Assembly: GCA_910588875.1 (NCBI GenBank) | Contig: CAJURT010000010.1 | Coordinates: 1 to 64,000, forward strand | Length of the DNA stretch: 64,000 nucleotides | DNA from: an uncultured Lachnospiraceae bacterium | GTDB lineage: Bacteria; Bacillota; Clostridia; Lachnospirales; Lachnospiraceae | Direction: 5' to 3' | Made by a program: the position numbers and the translations under genes | Shown: in pieces, positions 24,704-33,696 of the stretch | Layout: every line of letters begins with the position of its first letter | Position numbering within the stretch: the first letter of the stretch is position 1 | The notes under the pieces: model-generated | Database searches by the model: none | What the model saw: only the letters and a program-made list of their open reading frames with translations | What the model was told of the DNA's origin: nothing

Positions 24704-27328
24704 ATGATTATGGAGACAGAAAGCGTTGAAAAAATCAACAGGAGGAAGAACCGCGGACTGAGGAATAAGACCATTCGCTTTTTGAGCATCAGCCTGGTAT
24801 CGGTAGCGGTTCTCTGCGTGATTGTTTTTGTCTATTTTGCTGTTCATATGAACCGCCAAAGCGCGGAAACCATTAGCCAGATCGGCAGGATTTATATGTC
24901 GAACATGAGCGAACAGGTGGCCATGCATTTTGAGACAACCATTGAATTGCGGGTGTCCCAGATAGAGGCATTGATGGAAACGATCCAGCCGGAACGTTTT
25001 GGCGATGGGGAGGAACTGAGGAAGGAACTGGCCTACAATGCCCGGGCAAGGGGGTTTGAGTACCTGGCCTTCTATTCCGATGAGGGGGATTTCGAGATGA
25101 TTTACGGGGAACCGCTGGAAGTGTGTGACCCGCAGCCGTTCTTGAAATCACTGAATGACGGGGAGAAGAAGGTGGCAGTAGGCAAGGATGCGGATGACAA
25201 GGATGTGGTACTGATGGGGGTATCCGCAGAATATGATATGGCGGACGGCAGGCGCTGCACGGCGCTGGTGGCGGGGCTGCCCTTGAGTTATATTAAGGAG
25301 ACCTTGTTTTTTAACCAGGAAGTAGCCATGGAATATTACTTTATCATCCGCCGGGACGGAAGTTTTATTGCCACCAGCGAGGATGTGGAGGATAAGACTT
25401 ATTTTGAGCGTGTCCAGAACCTGTACGAGGATGTGGAAGGCATGACCCCCCAGGAATATCTGGTGGAATTGGGCGATGCCATGGATGCGCAGAAGGATTA
25501 TAATGGCGAATTCAAGATCTTCGGGGAGCGGCGCCACCTGTATTGCACCAGCCTGTCCTACTCTGAGTGGTACCTTTTGGTGTTTATGCCTTACGGGATC
25601 CTGGATGAGACAATCGGGATCCTGGATGGGCAGTGGATCCGTACAGCAATGATCGGCTGCTTTGTCATTTTAACCCCAATGCTGCTGGTGTTTATCAAGT
25701 ATTTTAATATTACTACCCATCAGATACAAGATCTGGAGGAAGCCCGCCAGACTGCCGAGCATGCAAACCAGGCAAAAAGCGAATTCCTGTCCAATATGAG
25801 CCATGATATCCGGACACCGATGAATGCAATTGTGGGAATGACCAGCATTGCCCTTTCCAATATCGGCAACCAGCAGCAGGTGCAGAACAGCTTAAAGAAA
25901 ATTGCATTTTCCAGCCGCCATCTGCTGGGGCTGATCAATGATATCCTGGATATGTCCAAGATAGAGAGCGGAAAGATGGTCCTCAACAAGGAACAGGTGG
26001 TGCTGGGAGAGGTAATGGACGGCATTACCAATATCATCCAGCCGCAGACAAAGGAGAAGGGGCAGTCCTTTACGATCCGGATCCATGATGTGGAGGTGGA
26101 AAATGTCTGTTGCGACAGTGTGCGGCTGAACCAGGTCCTGATTAACCTTTTGGGCAATGCAGTGAAATTTACGCCAGAGGGAGGCAGGATTGAACTGTTT
26201 TTAAGTGAGGAGGATTCTCCCCTGGGACAAGATTATGTCCGCCTCCATCTGCGGGTGCGTGACAATGGAATCGGGATGTCAGAAGAATTCCAGAAAAAGA
26301 TATTCGATTCCTTTGCCCGTGAGGACAATACCCGTGTCCAGAGGACGGAAGGTACAGGCCTTGGCATGACAATCACCAAATACATAGTGAATGCCATGGG
26401 CGGTGACATTGAGGTGGTAAGTGAACTGGGGAAAGGCAGTGAGTTCCATGTGACTTTGGATCTGGAGAAATCACCGGTGTCGGAGACAGATATGTCCCTT
26501 CCCCCATGGAACGTGCTGGTGGTGGACGATGACCGGCAATATTGTGAAAATACCGTTGCCATCTTAAAAGCCCTTGGGGCAAAGGCCGATTGGACCCTGG
26601 ACGGCAAGGGCGCAATCCGTAAGGCAAAAGAGAGGATGGAGCAGAATGACCCCTATCAGATTGCCCTGCTGGACTGGAAGCTGCCGGAAATGAACGGCAT
26701 CCGGACAGCCAGGGAACTGCGCCAGATATGCGGCGAAGAGTTGCGGATGCTGATGGTATCTGCCTATGACGGCGGGGAGATTGAAGAAAAGGCAAGGGCG
26801 GAAGGCGTATCAGGGTTTATGTCAAAGCCTCTTTTCCGTTCGACCCTGTATTATGGCCTGAACCGATTTGCAGAGGATGATATGCAGTCAATGCAGATGG
26901 ACGACCAGGAGGAAAACTTTGAGGGGAGGAGGATCCTGCTGGCGGAGGACAATGAATTAAACTGGGAGATTGCCCAGGAACTGCTCTCAGGATTGGGCCT
27001 GGAACTGGATTGGGCAGAGAACGGGGAAATTTGCGTGGAGAAGTTCCAAAATGCCCCCAGAGGGACGTATGATACCATATTGATGGACATCCGGATGCCG
27101 GTTATGACAGGATATGAGGCCACCCGGGTGATCCGGGGCCTGGACCGGAAGGATGCAAAGGAGATCCCCATTATTGCCATGAGTGCGGATGCGTTTTCAG
27201 AAGATATCCAGAAATGCCTGGATTGCGGCATGAATGCACATATTGCCAAGCCGATTGACATGCGGGAGGTGAGGCGGATCCTGAAAATCTATATCCTGGA
27301 CAGGGAAAAAGGAAGCGAGCCAAGATGA
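24704..27328 (+). CDS. Hybrid sensor histidine kinase with two receiver domains
   Basis: An 874-residue membrane kinase. Transmembrane helix 1 (about 28-48), an extracytoplasmic dCache-like sensor (about 50-310), helix 2 (about 312-333), a HisKA domain with His367 (SHDIRTPMN) and an HATPase domain (NAVKFTPEGG, DNGIGM, GTGLGM) come first. REC1 (Asp657, LLDWKLPEMNG) and REC2 (Asp795, ILMDIRMPVMTG) follow, and there is no Hpt domain. An Hpt protein or separate regulator is needed to complete a phosphorelay. It lies between rpoD (18 bases) and trmK (4-base overlap), a place where the dnaG-rpoD-trmK order normally has no signalling gene. Its signal is unknown. Confidence 0.92.
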   Translation: MIMETESVEKINRRKNRGLRNKTIRFLSISLVSVAVLCVIVFVYFAVHMNRQSAETISQIGRIYMSNMSEQVAMHFETTIELRVSQIEALMETIQPERFGDGEELRKELAYNARARGFEYLAFYSDEGDFEMIYGEPLEVCDPQPFLKSLNDGEKKVAVGKDADDKDVVLMGVSAEYDMADGRRCTALVAGLPLSYIKETLFFNQEVAMEYYFIIRRDGSFIATSEDVEDKTYFERVQNLYEDVEGMTPQEYLVELGDAMDAQKDYNGEFKIFGERRHLYCTSLSYSEWYLLVFMPYGILDETIGILDGQWIRTAMIGCFVILTPMLLVFIKYFNITTHQIQDLEEARQTAEHANQAKSEFLSNMSHDIRTPMNAIVGMTSIALSNIGNQQQVQNSLKKIAFSSRHLLGLINDILDMSKIESGKMVLNKEQVVLGEVMDGITNIIQPQTKEKGQSFTIRIHDVEVENVCCDSVRLNQVLINLLGNAVKFTPEGGRIELFLSEEDSPLGQDYVRLHLRVRDNGIGMSEEFQKKIFDSFAREDNTRVQRTEGTGLGMTITKYIVNAMGGDIEVVSELGKGSEFHVTLDLEKSPVSETDMSLPPWNVLVVDDDRQYCENTVAILKALGAKADWTLDGKGAIRKAKERMEQNDPYQIALLDWKLPEMNGIRTARELRQICGEELRMLMVSAYDGGEIEEKARAEGVSGFMSKPLFRSTLYYGLNRFAEDDMQSMQMDDQEENFEGRRILLAEDNELNWEIAQELLSGLGLELDWAENGEICVEKFQNAPRGTYDTILMDIRMPVMTGYEATRVIRGLDRKDAKEIPIIAMSADAFSEDIQKCLDCGMNAHIAKPIDMREVRRILKIYILDREKGSEPR

Positions 27329-28047
27329 AACTTTCAAAACGCCTGGAAACGATTGTGGAACAGACCAGAGTCTGGGTGCAGGGGCAGGAGGGGGAAGCCT
27401 GTGTGGCAGATGTGGGGACAGACCATGGTTTTGTCCCTATATGCCTGGTGGAACGGGGGATAGCCTCCCATGCATTGGCACTGGATGTGCGGAAAGGCCC
27501 TTTGATGCGGGCACAGGAGCATGTACTGCAGTATGGGTTGGAAGGGAAGGTTGCCGTAAGGCTTAGCGACGGGTTGAAGGGACTGCATCCGGGAGAAGCA
27601 GAGGTGGTGGTGATAGCCGGGATGGGCGGGGAATTGATGCTCCGCATATTGGATGAGGGGGTGCATATGCGGGATTCGGTGCAGTGCTTTATCCTTTCGC
27701 CCCAATCGGAACTGGCATTGTTCAGGCATGGCCTGGAGAGGCTGGGGCTTTCCATCCGGGATGAGGTGATGGTGGAGGAGGAGGGAAAGTATTACACTGT
27801 GATGACGGCTGTGCCGGGAAGGATGCATTACCCAAAGGAGTATTTCTATCGTTATGGGGAGCGGCTGATTTCCGGCAAATCCCGGGTGTTGGCGGAATAT
27901 TTGGAAAAGGAGACGGGGCAGCTTCGCAAAATCCGGGGGCAGCTGCTTGCCGGCGGCGGGGATGGTGCAGCAAAGCGTCTCCATGAGATAGAGGAGAGCC
28001 TGAGGGAGGCAGAGCAGATGAGGGAGTTACTGCAGGCGGGAGAGTAA
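27325..28047 (+). CDS. trmK: tRNA (adenine(22)-N1)-methyltransferase
   Basis: A 240-residue SAM-dependent methyltransferase that makes m1A22 in tRNA. The SAM-binding ADVGTDHGFVP (about residues 28-38) and the IAGMGGELM motif identify the TrmK (YqfN) family. It overlaps the kinase gene by four bases. The following Nif3-like gene reproduces the trmK-yqfO order of Bacillus. The C-terminal coiled-coil-like extension (about 185-240) is typical. Confidence 0.93.
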   Translation: MKLSKRLETIVEQTRVWVQGQEGEACVADVGTDHGFVPICLVERGIASHALALDVRKGPLMRAQEHVLQYGLEGKVAVRLSDGLKGLHPGEAEVVVIAGMGGELMLRILDEGVHMRDSVQCFILSPQSELALFRHGLERLGLSIRDEVMVEEEGKYYTVMTAVPGRMHYPKEYFYRYGERLISGKSRVLAEYLEKETGQLRKIRGQLLAGGGDGAAKRLHEIEESLREAEQMRELLQAGE

Positions 28048-28087
28048 CCCGGCTGCATAAGATTATAAAAGGATGGGGGAAGGGAAC

Positions 28088-28885
28088 ATGAGATGCAAGG
28101 AACTGATGGGGAGGCTGGACGGACTGGCGCCGTTTGCCTATGCCTGTGATTGGGACAATTCCGGCTTTTTAGCGGGGCGGGGGGAAAAGGAGGTCAGAAA
28201 AGCGCTGATTGCCCTGGATGCCACGGATGAGGTGGTGGATGAGGCGGTAAAGAGAGGCGTTGACCTTCTTCTGACCCATCATCCCCTGATTTTTAAGCCG
28301 CTGAAAAAGGTTAATGATGAGGATTTTGTCAGCAGGCGGATTTTAAGGCTGATCCAGGCAGACATCTGCTATGTGGCAATGCACACCAATTTTGACATTG
28401 CACCTGGATGCATGGCGGACTTAGCGGCAGAACAGCTGGGCCTTCTGTCAGAGAGGCCCCTTGAGGTGACAGGGGAGAAAGACGGGATTCCCATGGGGAT
28501 TGGCAAGGTGGGGATGCTGGAGCGGGCGGTTACCGTAGGGAAGCTGGCTCAGCAGGTGAAGGAGCGTTTTGGCCTTCCCTGTGTGACGGTGTACGGGATG
28601 GAGCAGGTGACGGAGCCGGTGATGCGGGTGGCAGTTTCTCCGGGGGCAGGGGGCAGCATGATCGCGCATGGGATTGCCGCCGGTGCACAGGTTTTGGTTA
28701 CCGGGGATATCGGGCATCATGGGGGGATTGATGCGGCAGCCTGTGGGATGGCGGTGATTGATGCCGGGCACTATGGGCTGGAACATATTTTCATGCCGTA
28801 TATGAAGGATTACCTGGAACAGGTGTCAGCAGGAACGATAGAGGTATCTGTGGAGGAAATAAGATTTCCGGCACAGGTGATATGA
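28088..28885 (+). CDS. Nif3-like dinuclear metal-binding protein
   Basis: A 265-residue member of the Nif3/YqfO (DUF34) family, hexameric proteins with a two-metal site; one possible role is GTP cyclohydrolase I type 2, which remains uncertain. Motifs are the N-terminal YACDWDNSGFLAG, the metal-binding LLLTHHPLIFKP, HTNFD, and GDIGHHGGIDAA. I place the start at 28088 (MRCKELM) because GGGGGAAGGG precedes it and the family begins there; an ATG 15 bases earlier is less likely. Confidence 0.9.
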   Translation: MRCKELMGRLDGLAPFAYACDWDNSGFLAGRGEKEVRKALIALDATDEVVDEAVKRGVDLLLTHHPLIFKPLKKVNDEDFVSRRILRLIQADICYVAMHTNFDIAPGCMADLAAEQLGLLSERPLEVTGEKDGIPMGIGKVGMLERAVTVGKLAQQVKERFGLPCVTVYGMEQVTEPVMRVAVSPGAGGSMIAHGIAAGAQVLVTGDIGHHGGIDAAACGMAVIDAGHYGLEHIFMPYMKDYLEQVSAGTIEVSVEEIRFPAQVI

Positions 28886-28906
28886 ACATTTCAGAGGAGG
28901 TAATGT

Positions 28907-30562
28907 ATGGTACAGGTTACGGTAGAGGGCGAGAGACGGGAATATGAGATAGGAACGCTGCTAAAGGATGTGGCGGAGGAGTTCCAGCCAAGGTATGAGA
29001 ATGATATCCTGCTGGCATTTGTCAACGGGAAGCTGCAGGAACTGCACAAGCTGGTGCGGAGCGGCACGGAGATCCGTTTCCTGACGGCAAAGGATAAGCC
29101 GGGGTTACAGACCTATCACCGGAGCGTGACCTTGCTGCTGCTGAAAGCATTTTATGATGTGGTGGGGGCGGAGAAGATCCGGAAGATATCCGTTGATTTT
29201 TCGATTGGGGGCGGCCTGTTTTTGGAGGCAGCCGGGGATTTTGTGCTGGATCAGGGTTTGCTGGAGAAGGTTAAGGCAAGGATGTGGGAATGCGTAAGGG
29301 CGAATATGCCGATTATGAAGCGGAATATCAGCACTGACGAGGCAGTGGAACTGTTCCGTTCCTACAGGATGCATGACAAGGAGCATCTGTTTGAATTCCG
29401 GAGGGTTTCCCGGGTAAATGTCTATAATGTTGACGGGTTTGAAGATTACTATTATGGATATATGGTGCAGCATACCGGTTATTTGAAATATTTTGACCTG
29501 GTTCTCTACCAGCAGGGGATGGTTCTTTTGCTGCCAGGTGTTTCCGATCCCAAAAAGGTTCCGGCGTTTGTGCCGCAAGAGAAGCTGTTCCGGGTGCTGA
29601 AGGAATCCCAGGACTGGGGAAGGAGGCTTAGGGTTTCCAATGTGGCTGCCTTGAATGAGAGGATCACAAAGGGCGGGATGAATGACCTTATCCTTATCCA
29701 GGAAGCCCTGATGGAGAAAAAAATGGGGGACATTGCGGACAGGATTGCCATGGAGCCGGACAAAAAGTTCGTGATGATTGCCGGGCCCTCGTCCTCAGGC
29801 AAGACCACCTTTTCCCACCGCCTGTCCATCCAGCTGCGGGCCAAGGGGCTGACCCCCCATCCGATTGCCGTGGATAATTATTTTGTGAACCGTGCGGACA
29901 GCCCCCGGGACGAACAGGGCAACTATAACTATGAGTCCCTCAAATGCATTGATGTGGAGCAGTTTAACCGGGACATGCAGGATCTGCTGGCCGGGAAGAC
30001 GGTGGAACTGCCGGAATATAATTTTATCAGTGGGGAGAGGGAATACCGGGGGAATAAGCTGGCTTTGGGAGCCGAGGACATCCTGGTGATTGAGGGGATC
30101 CATTGCCTGAACGAGGCATTATCCTACAGCCTTCCCAAGGAGAATAAATTCAAAATTTATATCAGCGCCCTGACACAGCTGAATATTGATGAGCACAACC
30201 GGATCCCCACAACAGACGGGCGCCTGATCCGGCGGATGATCCGGGATTCACGGACCCGGGGGGCTTCGGCCCAGGATACGATCCGCCGCTGGCCCTCTGT
30301 ACGGCGGGGAGAGGAGGAAAACATCTTCCCCTATCAGGAGGAGGCAGACGTGATGTTCAACTCTGCCCTGGTGTATGAGTTTGCAGTGCTTAAGCAGTAT
30401 GCGGAGCCCCTTTTGTTCAGCGTGCCCAGGAACAGCCCGGAGTATCTGGAGGCAAAACGACTCCTGAAATTTTTGGATTATTTCCTGGGGGTCAGCAGCG
30501 AAGATATCCCAAAGAATTCCATCCTGCGGGAGTTCATCGGGGGAAGCTGCATCAAGGTGTAA
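28907..30562 (+). CDS. Uridine kinase-like nucleoside kinase with TGS-type N-terminus
   Basis: A 551-residue protein joining an N-terminal region that resembles the TGS/editing portion of threonyl-tRNA synthetase (about residues 1-200) to a P-loop kinase of the uridine kinase/phosphoribulokinase family. The P-loop GPSSSGKT is at 293-300, with the lid region in RDSRTRGASAQDTIRRW. This fusion is well known in Clostridia and Bacteroidetes and is usually annotated as nucleoside kinase. The physiological substrate is not certain. It ends the operon before the rnpB promoter. Confidence 0.88.
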   Translation: MVQVTVEGERREYEIGTLLKDVAEEFQPRYENDILLAFVNGKLQELHKLVRSGTEIRFLTAKDKPGLQTYHRSVTLLLLKAFYDVVGAEKIRKISVDFSIGGGLFLEAAGDFVLDQGLLEKVKARMWECVRANMPIMKRNISTDEAVELFRSYRMHDKEHLFEFRRVSRVNVYNVDGFEDYYYGYMVQHTGYLKYFDLVLYQQGMVLLLPGVSDPKKVPAFVPQEKLFRVLKESQDWGRRLRVSNVAALNERITKGGMNDLILIQEALMEKKMGDIADRIAMEPDKKFVMIAGPSSSGKTTFSHRLSIQLRAKGLTPHPIAVDNYFVNRADSPRDEQGNYNYESLKCIDVEQFNRDMQDLLAGKTVELPEYNFISGEREYRGNKLALGAEDILVIEGIHCLNEALSYSLPKENKFKIYISALTQLNIDEHNRIPTTDGRLIRRMIRDSRTRGASAQDTIRRWPSVRRGEEENIFPYQEEADVMFNSALVYEFAVLKQYAEPLLFSVPRNSPEYLEAKRLLKFLDYFLGVSSEDIPKNSILREFIGGSCIKV

Positions 30563-30574
30563 GAAAGCCGTAAG

Positions 30575-30603
30575 TTGACACGGATTTCCTTTGGTGGTAT
30601 CAT
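30575..30603 (+). promoter_or_regulatory. Promoter of rnpB
   Basis: TTGACA (30575-30580), 17-bp spacer, TATCAT (30598-30603). The predicted start is about 10 bases before the first paired base of the RNA. Confidence 0.85.
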
Positions 30604-30621
30604 AAGGACAACCTTTTAGAA

Positions 30622-30972
30622 GGCCTGAGTAGGACAGGTGGTCGCTGCCGCAGCGCCGAAAGGCGGCGGGAGAGGAAAGTCCGGGCTTCACAGGGCAGGA
30701 TGCCAGATAACGTCTGGCGGAGGTGACTCCAGGGACAGTGCAACAGAAATGTACCGCCGGTGAAAACCGGTAAGGGTGGAAGGGCAGTGTAAGGGACTAC
30801 CGCCCGCCTGGTAACAGGCGGGGCATATGTAAACCCCATCCGAAGCAAGACCGAACAGAAGGCATAAGGCGGCCCGTCTGCTTTCGGGTAGGTTGCTTGA
30901 GCCGGGTGGCGACGCCCGGCCTAGATAGATGACCATCCGCGACATAACCCGGCTTATCGTCCTTCTCAGGCT
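30622..30972 (+). ncRNA. rnpB: RNase P RNA component
   Basis: The catalytic RNA that trims tRNA 5' ends, about 350 nt. The conserved core is visible: GAGGAAAGTCCGGGCT near the 5' side, ACAGAAA and GGTAAGGGTGGAA in the middle, and the 3' core AGATAGATGACCATC with ACATAACCCGGCTTA. Helix P1 is formed by CCTGAG-TAGGA (from 30624) with TCCTTCTCAGG (ending 30970). It has a promoter just upstream and a strong terminator just downstream. End positions are approximate by a few bases. Confidence 0.97.
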
Positions 30973-30989
30973 GAAAAGGGTTCTGTGAA

Positions 30990-31017
30990 AAGAGAGGAAT
31001 GCTCCTCTCTTTTTTGC
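30990..31017 (+). terminator. Terminator of rnpB
   Basis: Stem AAGAGAGGA with TCCTCTCTT (30990-30998, 31003-31011) followed by TTTT. Confidence 0.92.
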
Positions 31018-31075
31018 AAGGTGCATGCATTGCCCTAAAAAAAGATACAGGCGTGGCGGAAGGGGTGGGGAATCC

Positions 31076-32062
31076 ATGAATAAAAAAAGGATTGCGGCAG
31101 TGTCCTTTGCTGCCTTATTGCTGTGTGTGGGGAACCTGCCGGTTTATGGGATGGAGGCTCCGGGAGACGGGGAGCAGGGATGGTATTACGGGCAGGAGAA
31201 GCACAGGTGGTGTTACTATGATGACAGCCGGAAGCCGCATACGGGATGGCTGAATTATAATGGGGAGTGGTACTGGTTTAACCAGGAAGGATGGATGGCG
31301 GATGGCGGCGCCACAACCATTGAGGGAATCCATTACTATTTTTTTATCAACGGGCATCTGGCATGGAACCAATATGTGGGCATGAAATTCTACAATAAGG
31401 ATGGCCAGCATCAGCCGGAACATGACGTGAGGGTGGTGGGCAAACAGAATCCGGACAATGAAGACAAGGACTTGTTTTCTGACTATATGTACCAGGTGCC
31501 GAGAAGCTGGATTACCCGGTTTGCTGAGGATGGCTGGCAGATGATGTTTTACAAGCAAAAGAAATATTTCCAGGCGCCCCTCACCAACCAGGGAATTTAC
31601 TATGTTTACCATAATGTGGATACCTATTATAAAAAGGTTAAGTTCACCGACGTGGACAGTGTGCTTCAGGCATTTGGGGAATATGTTGGATATGCAGCCG
31701 GATGTTACGAAAAGGACAATGCTTGGATGGAGGCATTGTGGGAGGAGCAGCCGGCGCTGGCGCCGGTGCTGAACCTGCCGGACCGTTATCTGGATGACGG
31801 GAAGTTTTATTTTGGAAAGCTGTTTGCTCTTTATGTGGACGGCGGGGGCCGGGAGGAAGTGCTTAGGGTATCTCCCCGGGCGTGCGAGGTGATGGAGGAG
31901 ATCCTTCATCTTCACGACGATGAGGAGACGAAGGAAAGGCTGAAAAAGAAAGCCCGGGAGATGCAGGAGGCAGCCCGGCAGGCGGCAGAAAAGGCAGGAG
32001 AGGGAGGCGGCCCGGGGATCCGGCGTGAGGAAAAGGGATCTGAGGACCTTAGTTCCTGTTGA
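31076..32062 (+). CDS. Secreted protein with cell-wall-binding repeats
   Basis: A 328-residue protein with a signal peptide (KKR, then a hydrophobic core, cleavage probably after VYG at about 24-25). Two to three choline-binding-type aromatic repeats follow (WYYGQEKHRWCYYDD, TGWLNYNGEWYWFNQEGWMADG, about 35-100), which anchor proteins to the wall. The C-terminal region (about 130-285) is not one I can assign with confidence. It ends with a charged coiled-coil-like tail (DDEETKERLKKKAREMQEAARQ, split as seen) and a final Cys. The ATG at 31076 is preceded by GGAAGGGGTGGGG. It is a single gene between the rnpB terminator and the riboflavin promoter. Confidence 0.8.
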   Translation: MNKKRIAAVSFAALLLCVGNLPVYGMEAPGDGEQGWYYGQEKHRWCYYDDSRKPHTGWLNYNGEWYWFNQEGWMADGGATTIEGIHYYFFINGHLAWNQYVGMKFYNKDGQHQPEHDVRVVGKQNPDNEDKDLFSDYMYQVPRSWITRFAEDGWQMMFYKQKKYFQAPLTNQGIYYVYHNVDTYYKKVKFTDVDSVLQAFGEYVGYAAGCYEKDNAWMEALWEEQPALAPVLNLPDRYLDDGKFYFGKLFALYVDGGGREEVLRVSPRACEVMEEILHLHDDEETKERLKKKAREMQEAARQAAEKAGEGGGPGIRREEKGSEDLSSC

Positions 32063-32138
32063 TTGGGACCGTTTTCGTATTCCAAGTGAAAATCATTGAG
32101 AAAGTAGTCAATGAAGCTGATTTACTAAAGAAAACCTC

Positions 32139-32167
32139 TTGATTTTCCTGAAAAACTGCTTTATAAT
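32139..32167 (+). promoter_or_regulatory. Promoter of the riboflavin operon
   Basis: TTGATT (32139-32144), 17-bp spacer, TATAAT (32162-32167), about 20 bases before the FMN aptamer. Confidence 0.85.
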
Positions 32168-32188
32168 AAACAAAGTAATTAAAAATAA

Positions 32189-32294
32189 GTCTTCAGGGCA
32201 GGGTGGAAGTCCCTACCGGCGGTATAGCCCGCGAGCCGAGAGGCTGACCTGGCGAGATTCCAGGGCCGACAGTATAGTCTGGATGGAAGAAGAT
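32189..32294 (+). promoter_or_regulatory. FMN riboswitch (RFN element)
   Basis: The aptamer shows the RFN signature GGGCAGGGTGGAAGTCCC, ACCGGCGGTATAGCCCGCGAGCC, and the 3' elements GGCCGACAGTATAGTCTGGATG. Helix P1 pairs GTCTTC (32189) with GAAGAT (ending 32294). Binding of FMN is expected to favour the terminator at 32371-32405 and so reduce ribDEBAH expression when flavin is plentiful. A reading frame that crosses it is not a gene. Confidence 0.97.
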
Positions 32295-32370
32295 GACGGC
32301 TGCAAAGGAGATTCCCTTTGCGCATGCAGCAAACCGATAACAGAAGTGTCAGATTTGCCAGGTCATAATT

Positions 32371-32410
32371 GCTCTGAAATGGGATTCCGTTTCAGGGCTT
32401 TTTGTTTTTG
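32371..32410 (+). terminator. Riboswitch-controlled terminator
   Basis: A 12-bp stem (32371-32382 with 32387-32398, two wobble pairs) followed by TTTTTGTTTTT. Its position after the aptamer fits transcription attenuation. Confidence 0.9.
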
Positions 32411-32480
32411 GCGAAGGAGGATGCCGGAAACTGCGGATAAGGCTTCCTGATAGGATCGGTTTGGCAGAGTGAGAAAACAG

Positions 32481-32520
32481 ATGCCCTGTGGATGGATTCT
32501 GCAGGGTATTTTTGATTTTT
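32481..32520 (+). terminator. Second terminator-like hairpin in the rib leader
   Basis: ATGCCCTG (32481-32488) pairs with CAGGGTAT (32502-32509, one G-T), followed by TTTTTGATTTTT. It lies between the riboswitch terminator and ribD. The loop is 13 bases. Confidence 0.55.
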
Positions 32521-32580
32521 ATACATGCTTTAGGATAGGGAAAAGGTATATCCCTATGAGGCAGGGAAGGGGAGAGGAAT

Positions 32581-33696
32581 GTGACGGATCAGGATTTTAT
32601 GAGGAGGGCGATGGAACTGGCAAAACGGGGGAGGGGGTGGACGAACCCAAATCCGGTGGTAGGGGCAGTGATCATGAAGGACGGGCGGATCATCGGCGAA
32701 GGATACCATGCCCGCTTTGGGGGGCTTCACGCGGAACGCAATGCCATTGCATCCCTGAGGGAATCAGCCCGGGGGGCAGCGATGTACGTAACCCTGGAGC
32801 CCTGCTGCCATTATGGGAAGACGCCGCCCTGCACGGAGGCAATCCTGGAGCAGGGGATCGGGCGGGTGGTGATCGGTTCCCGGGATCCTAATCCAAAGGT
32901 GGCAGGAAAGGGGGCGGCGCTTCTGCGGGAGGCAGGGGTGGAGGTGGAGGAGGATTTCCTGAGAAAAGAGTGCGACCAGCTGAACCCGGTGTTTTTTCAT
33001 TACATCACAAAAGGCACGCCTTATGTGGTGATGAAGTATGCCATGACCCTGGACGGGAAGATTGCTACCTGCACCGGTGCTTCAAAATGGATCACCGGGG
33101 AGAAAGCCCGTGAACGAGTGCACTGTCTGCGCCACCAGTACATGGGGATCATGGCAGGGATCGGCACCGTGCTGGCGGATGACCCATTGCTGAATGTGCG
33201 CCTGGAAGGGAAGAAAAGCCCGGTGCGGATTATCTGTGACAGCCGTCTGCGCCTGCCCAAAGACAGCCGGATCTGCAGGACGGCAAGGGAATACCCAACC
33301 ATTGTGGCACATGCTGCCGGGAACCAGGAAACAGCGGCGTGCCTGGAGGAATTGGGGATCCGGGTGGTTGCGGTGCCGGACGGGGCAGGGCGGGTGGATT
33401 TAAAAAAGCTGATGGAATTTTTGGGGAGGCAGGGGTTGGACAGTATCCTTCTGGAAGGCGGCGGGGAATTAAATGAGAGTGCACTGCAGGCAGGAATCGT
33501 GCAGGAGGTTAAGGTGTTTGTGGCACCGAAGATTTTCGGCGGAAGTGGGGCAAAGACACCGGTGACAGGCAAGGGAGTGGCATTACCCGGGGAGGCAAGG
33601 CTGTTCTCACTGGAGGCAATGTCGCAGGTGGGGGAGGATTTGCTGCTGGAATACCGGGCCAGGGAGGAGGAACAGGGATGTTTACCGGAATCATAG
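32581..33696 (+). CDS. ribD: Bifunctional riboflavin deaminase/reductase
   Basis: Carries out the deaminase and reductase steps of riboflavin synthesis. The 371-residue protein has an N-terminal cytidine-deaminase-like domain with the zinc ligands His50 (HAE, Glu52) and Cys75/Cys84 (PCCHYGKTPPC), and a C-terminal reductase domain (from about 150; LEGGGELN). The start is GTG after GGGAAGGGGAGAGG. It overlaps ribE by 19 bases. Confidence 0.96.
   Translation: MTDQDFMRRAMELAKRGRGWTNPNPVVGAVIMKDGRIIGEGYHARFGGLHAERNAIASLRESARGAAMYVTLEPCCHYGKTPPCTEAILEQGIGRVVIGSRDPNPKVAGKGAALLREAGVEVEEDFLRKECDQLNPVFFHYITKGTPYVVMKYAMTLDGKIATCTGASKWITGEKARERVHCLRHQYMGIMAGIGTVLADDPLLNVRLEGKKSPVRIICDSRLRLPKDSRICRTAREYPTIVAHAAGNQETAACLEELGIRVVAVPDGAGRVDLKKLMEFLGRQGLDSILLEGGGELNESALQAGIVQEVKVFVAPKIFGGSGAKTPVTGKGVALPGEARLFSLEAMSQVGEDLLLEYRAREEEQGCLPES

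Noticed and set aside
32139..32450. A 103-codon frame across the FMN riboswitch
   Set aside because: It covers the promoter, aptamer and terminator; no ribosome site.
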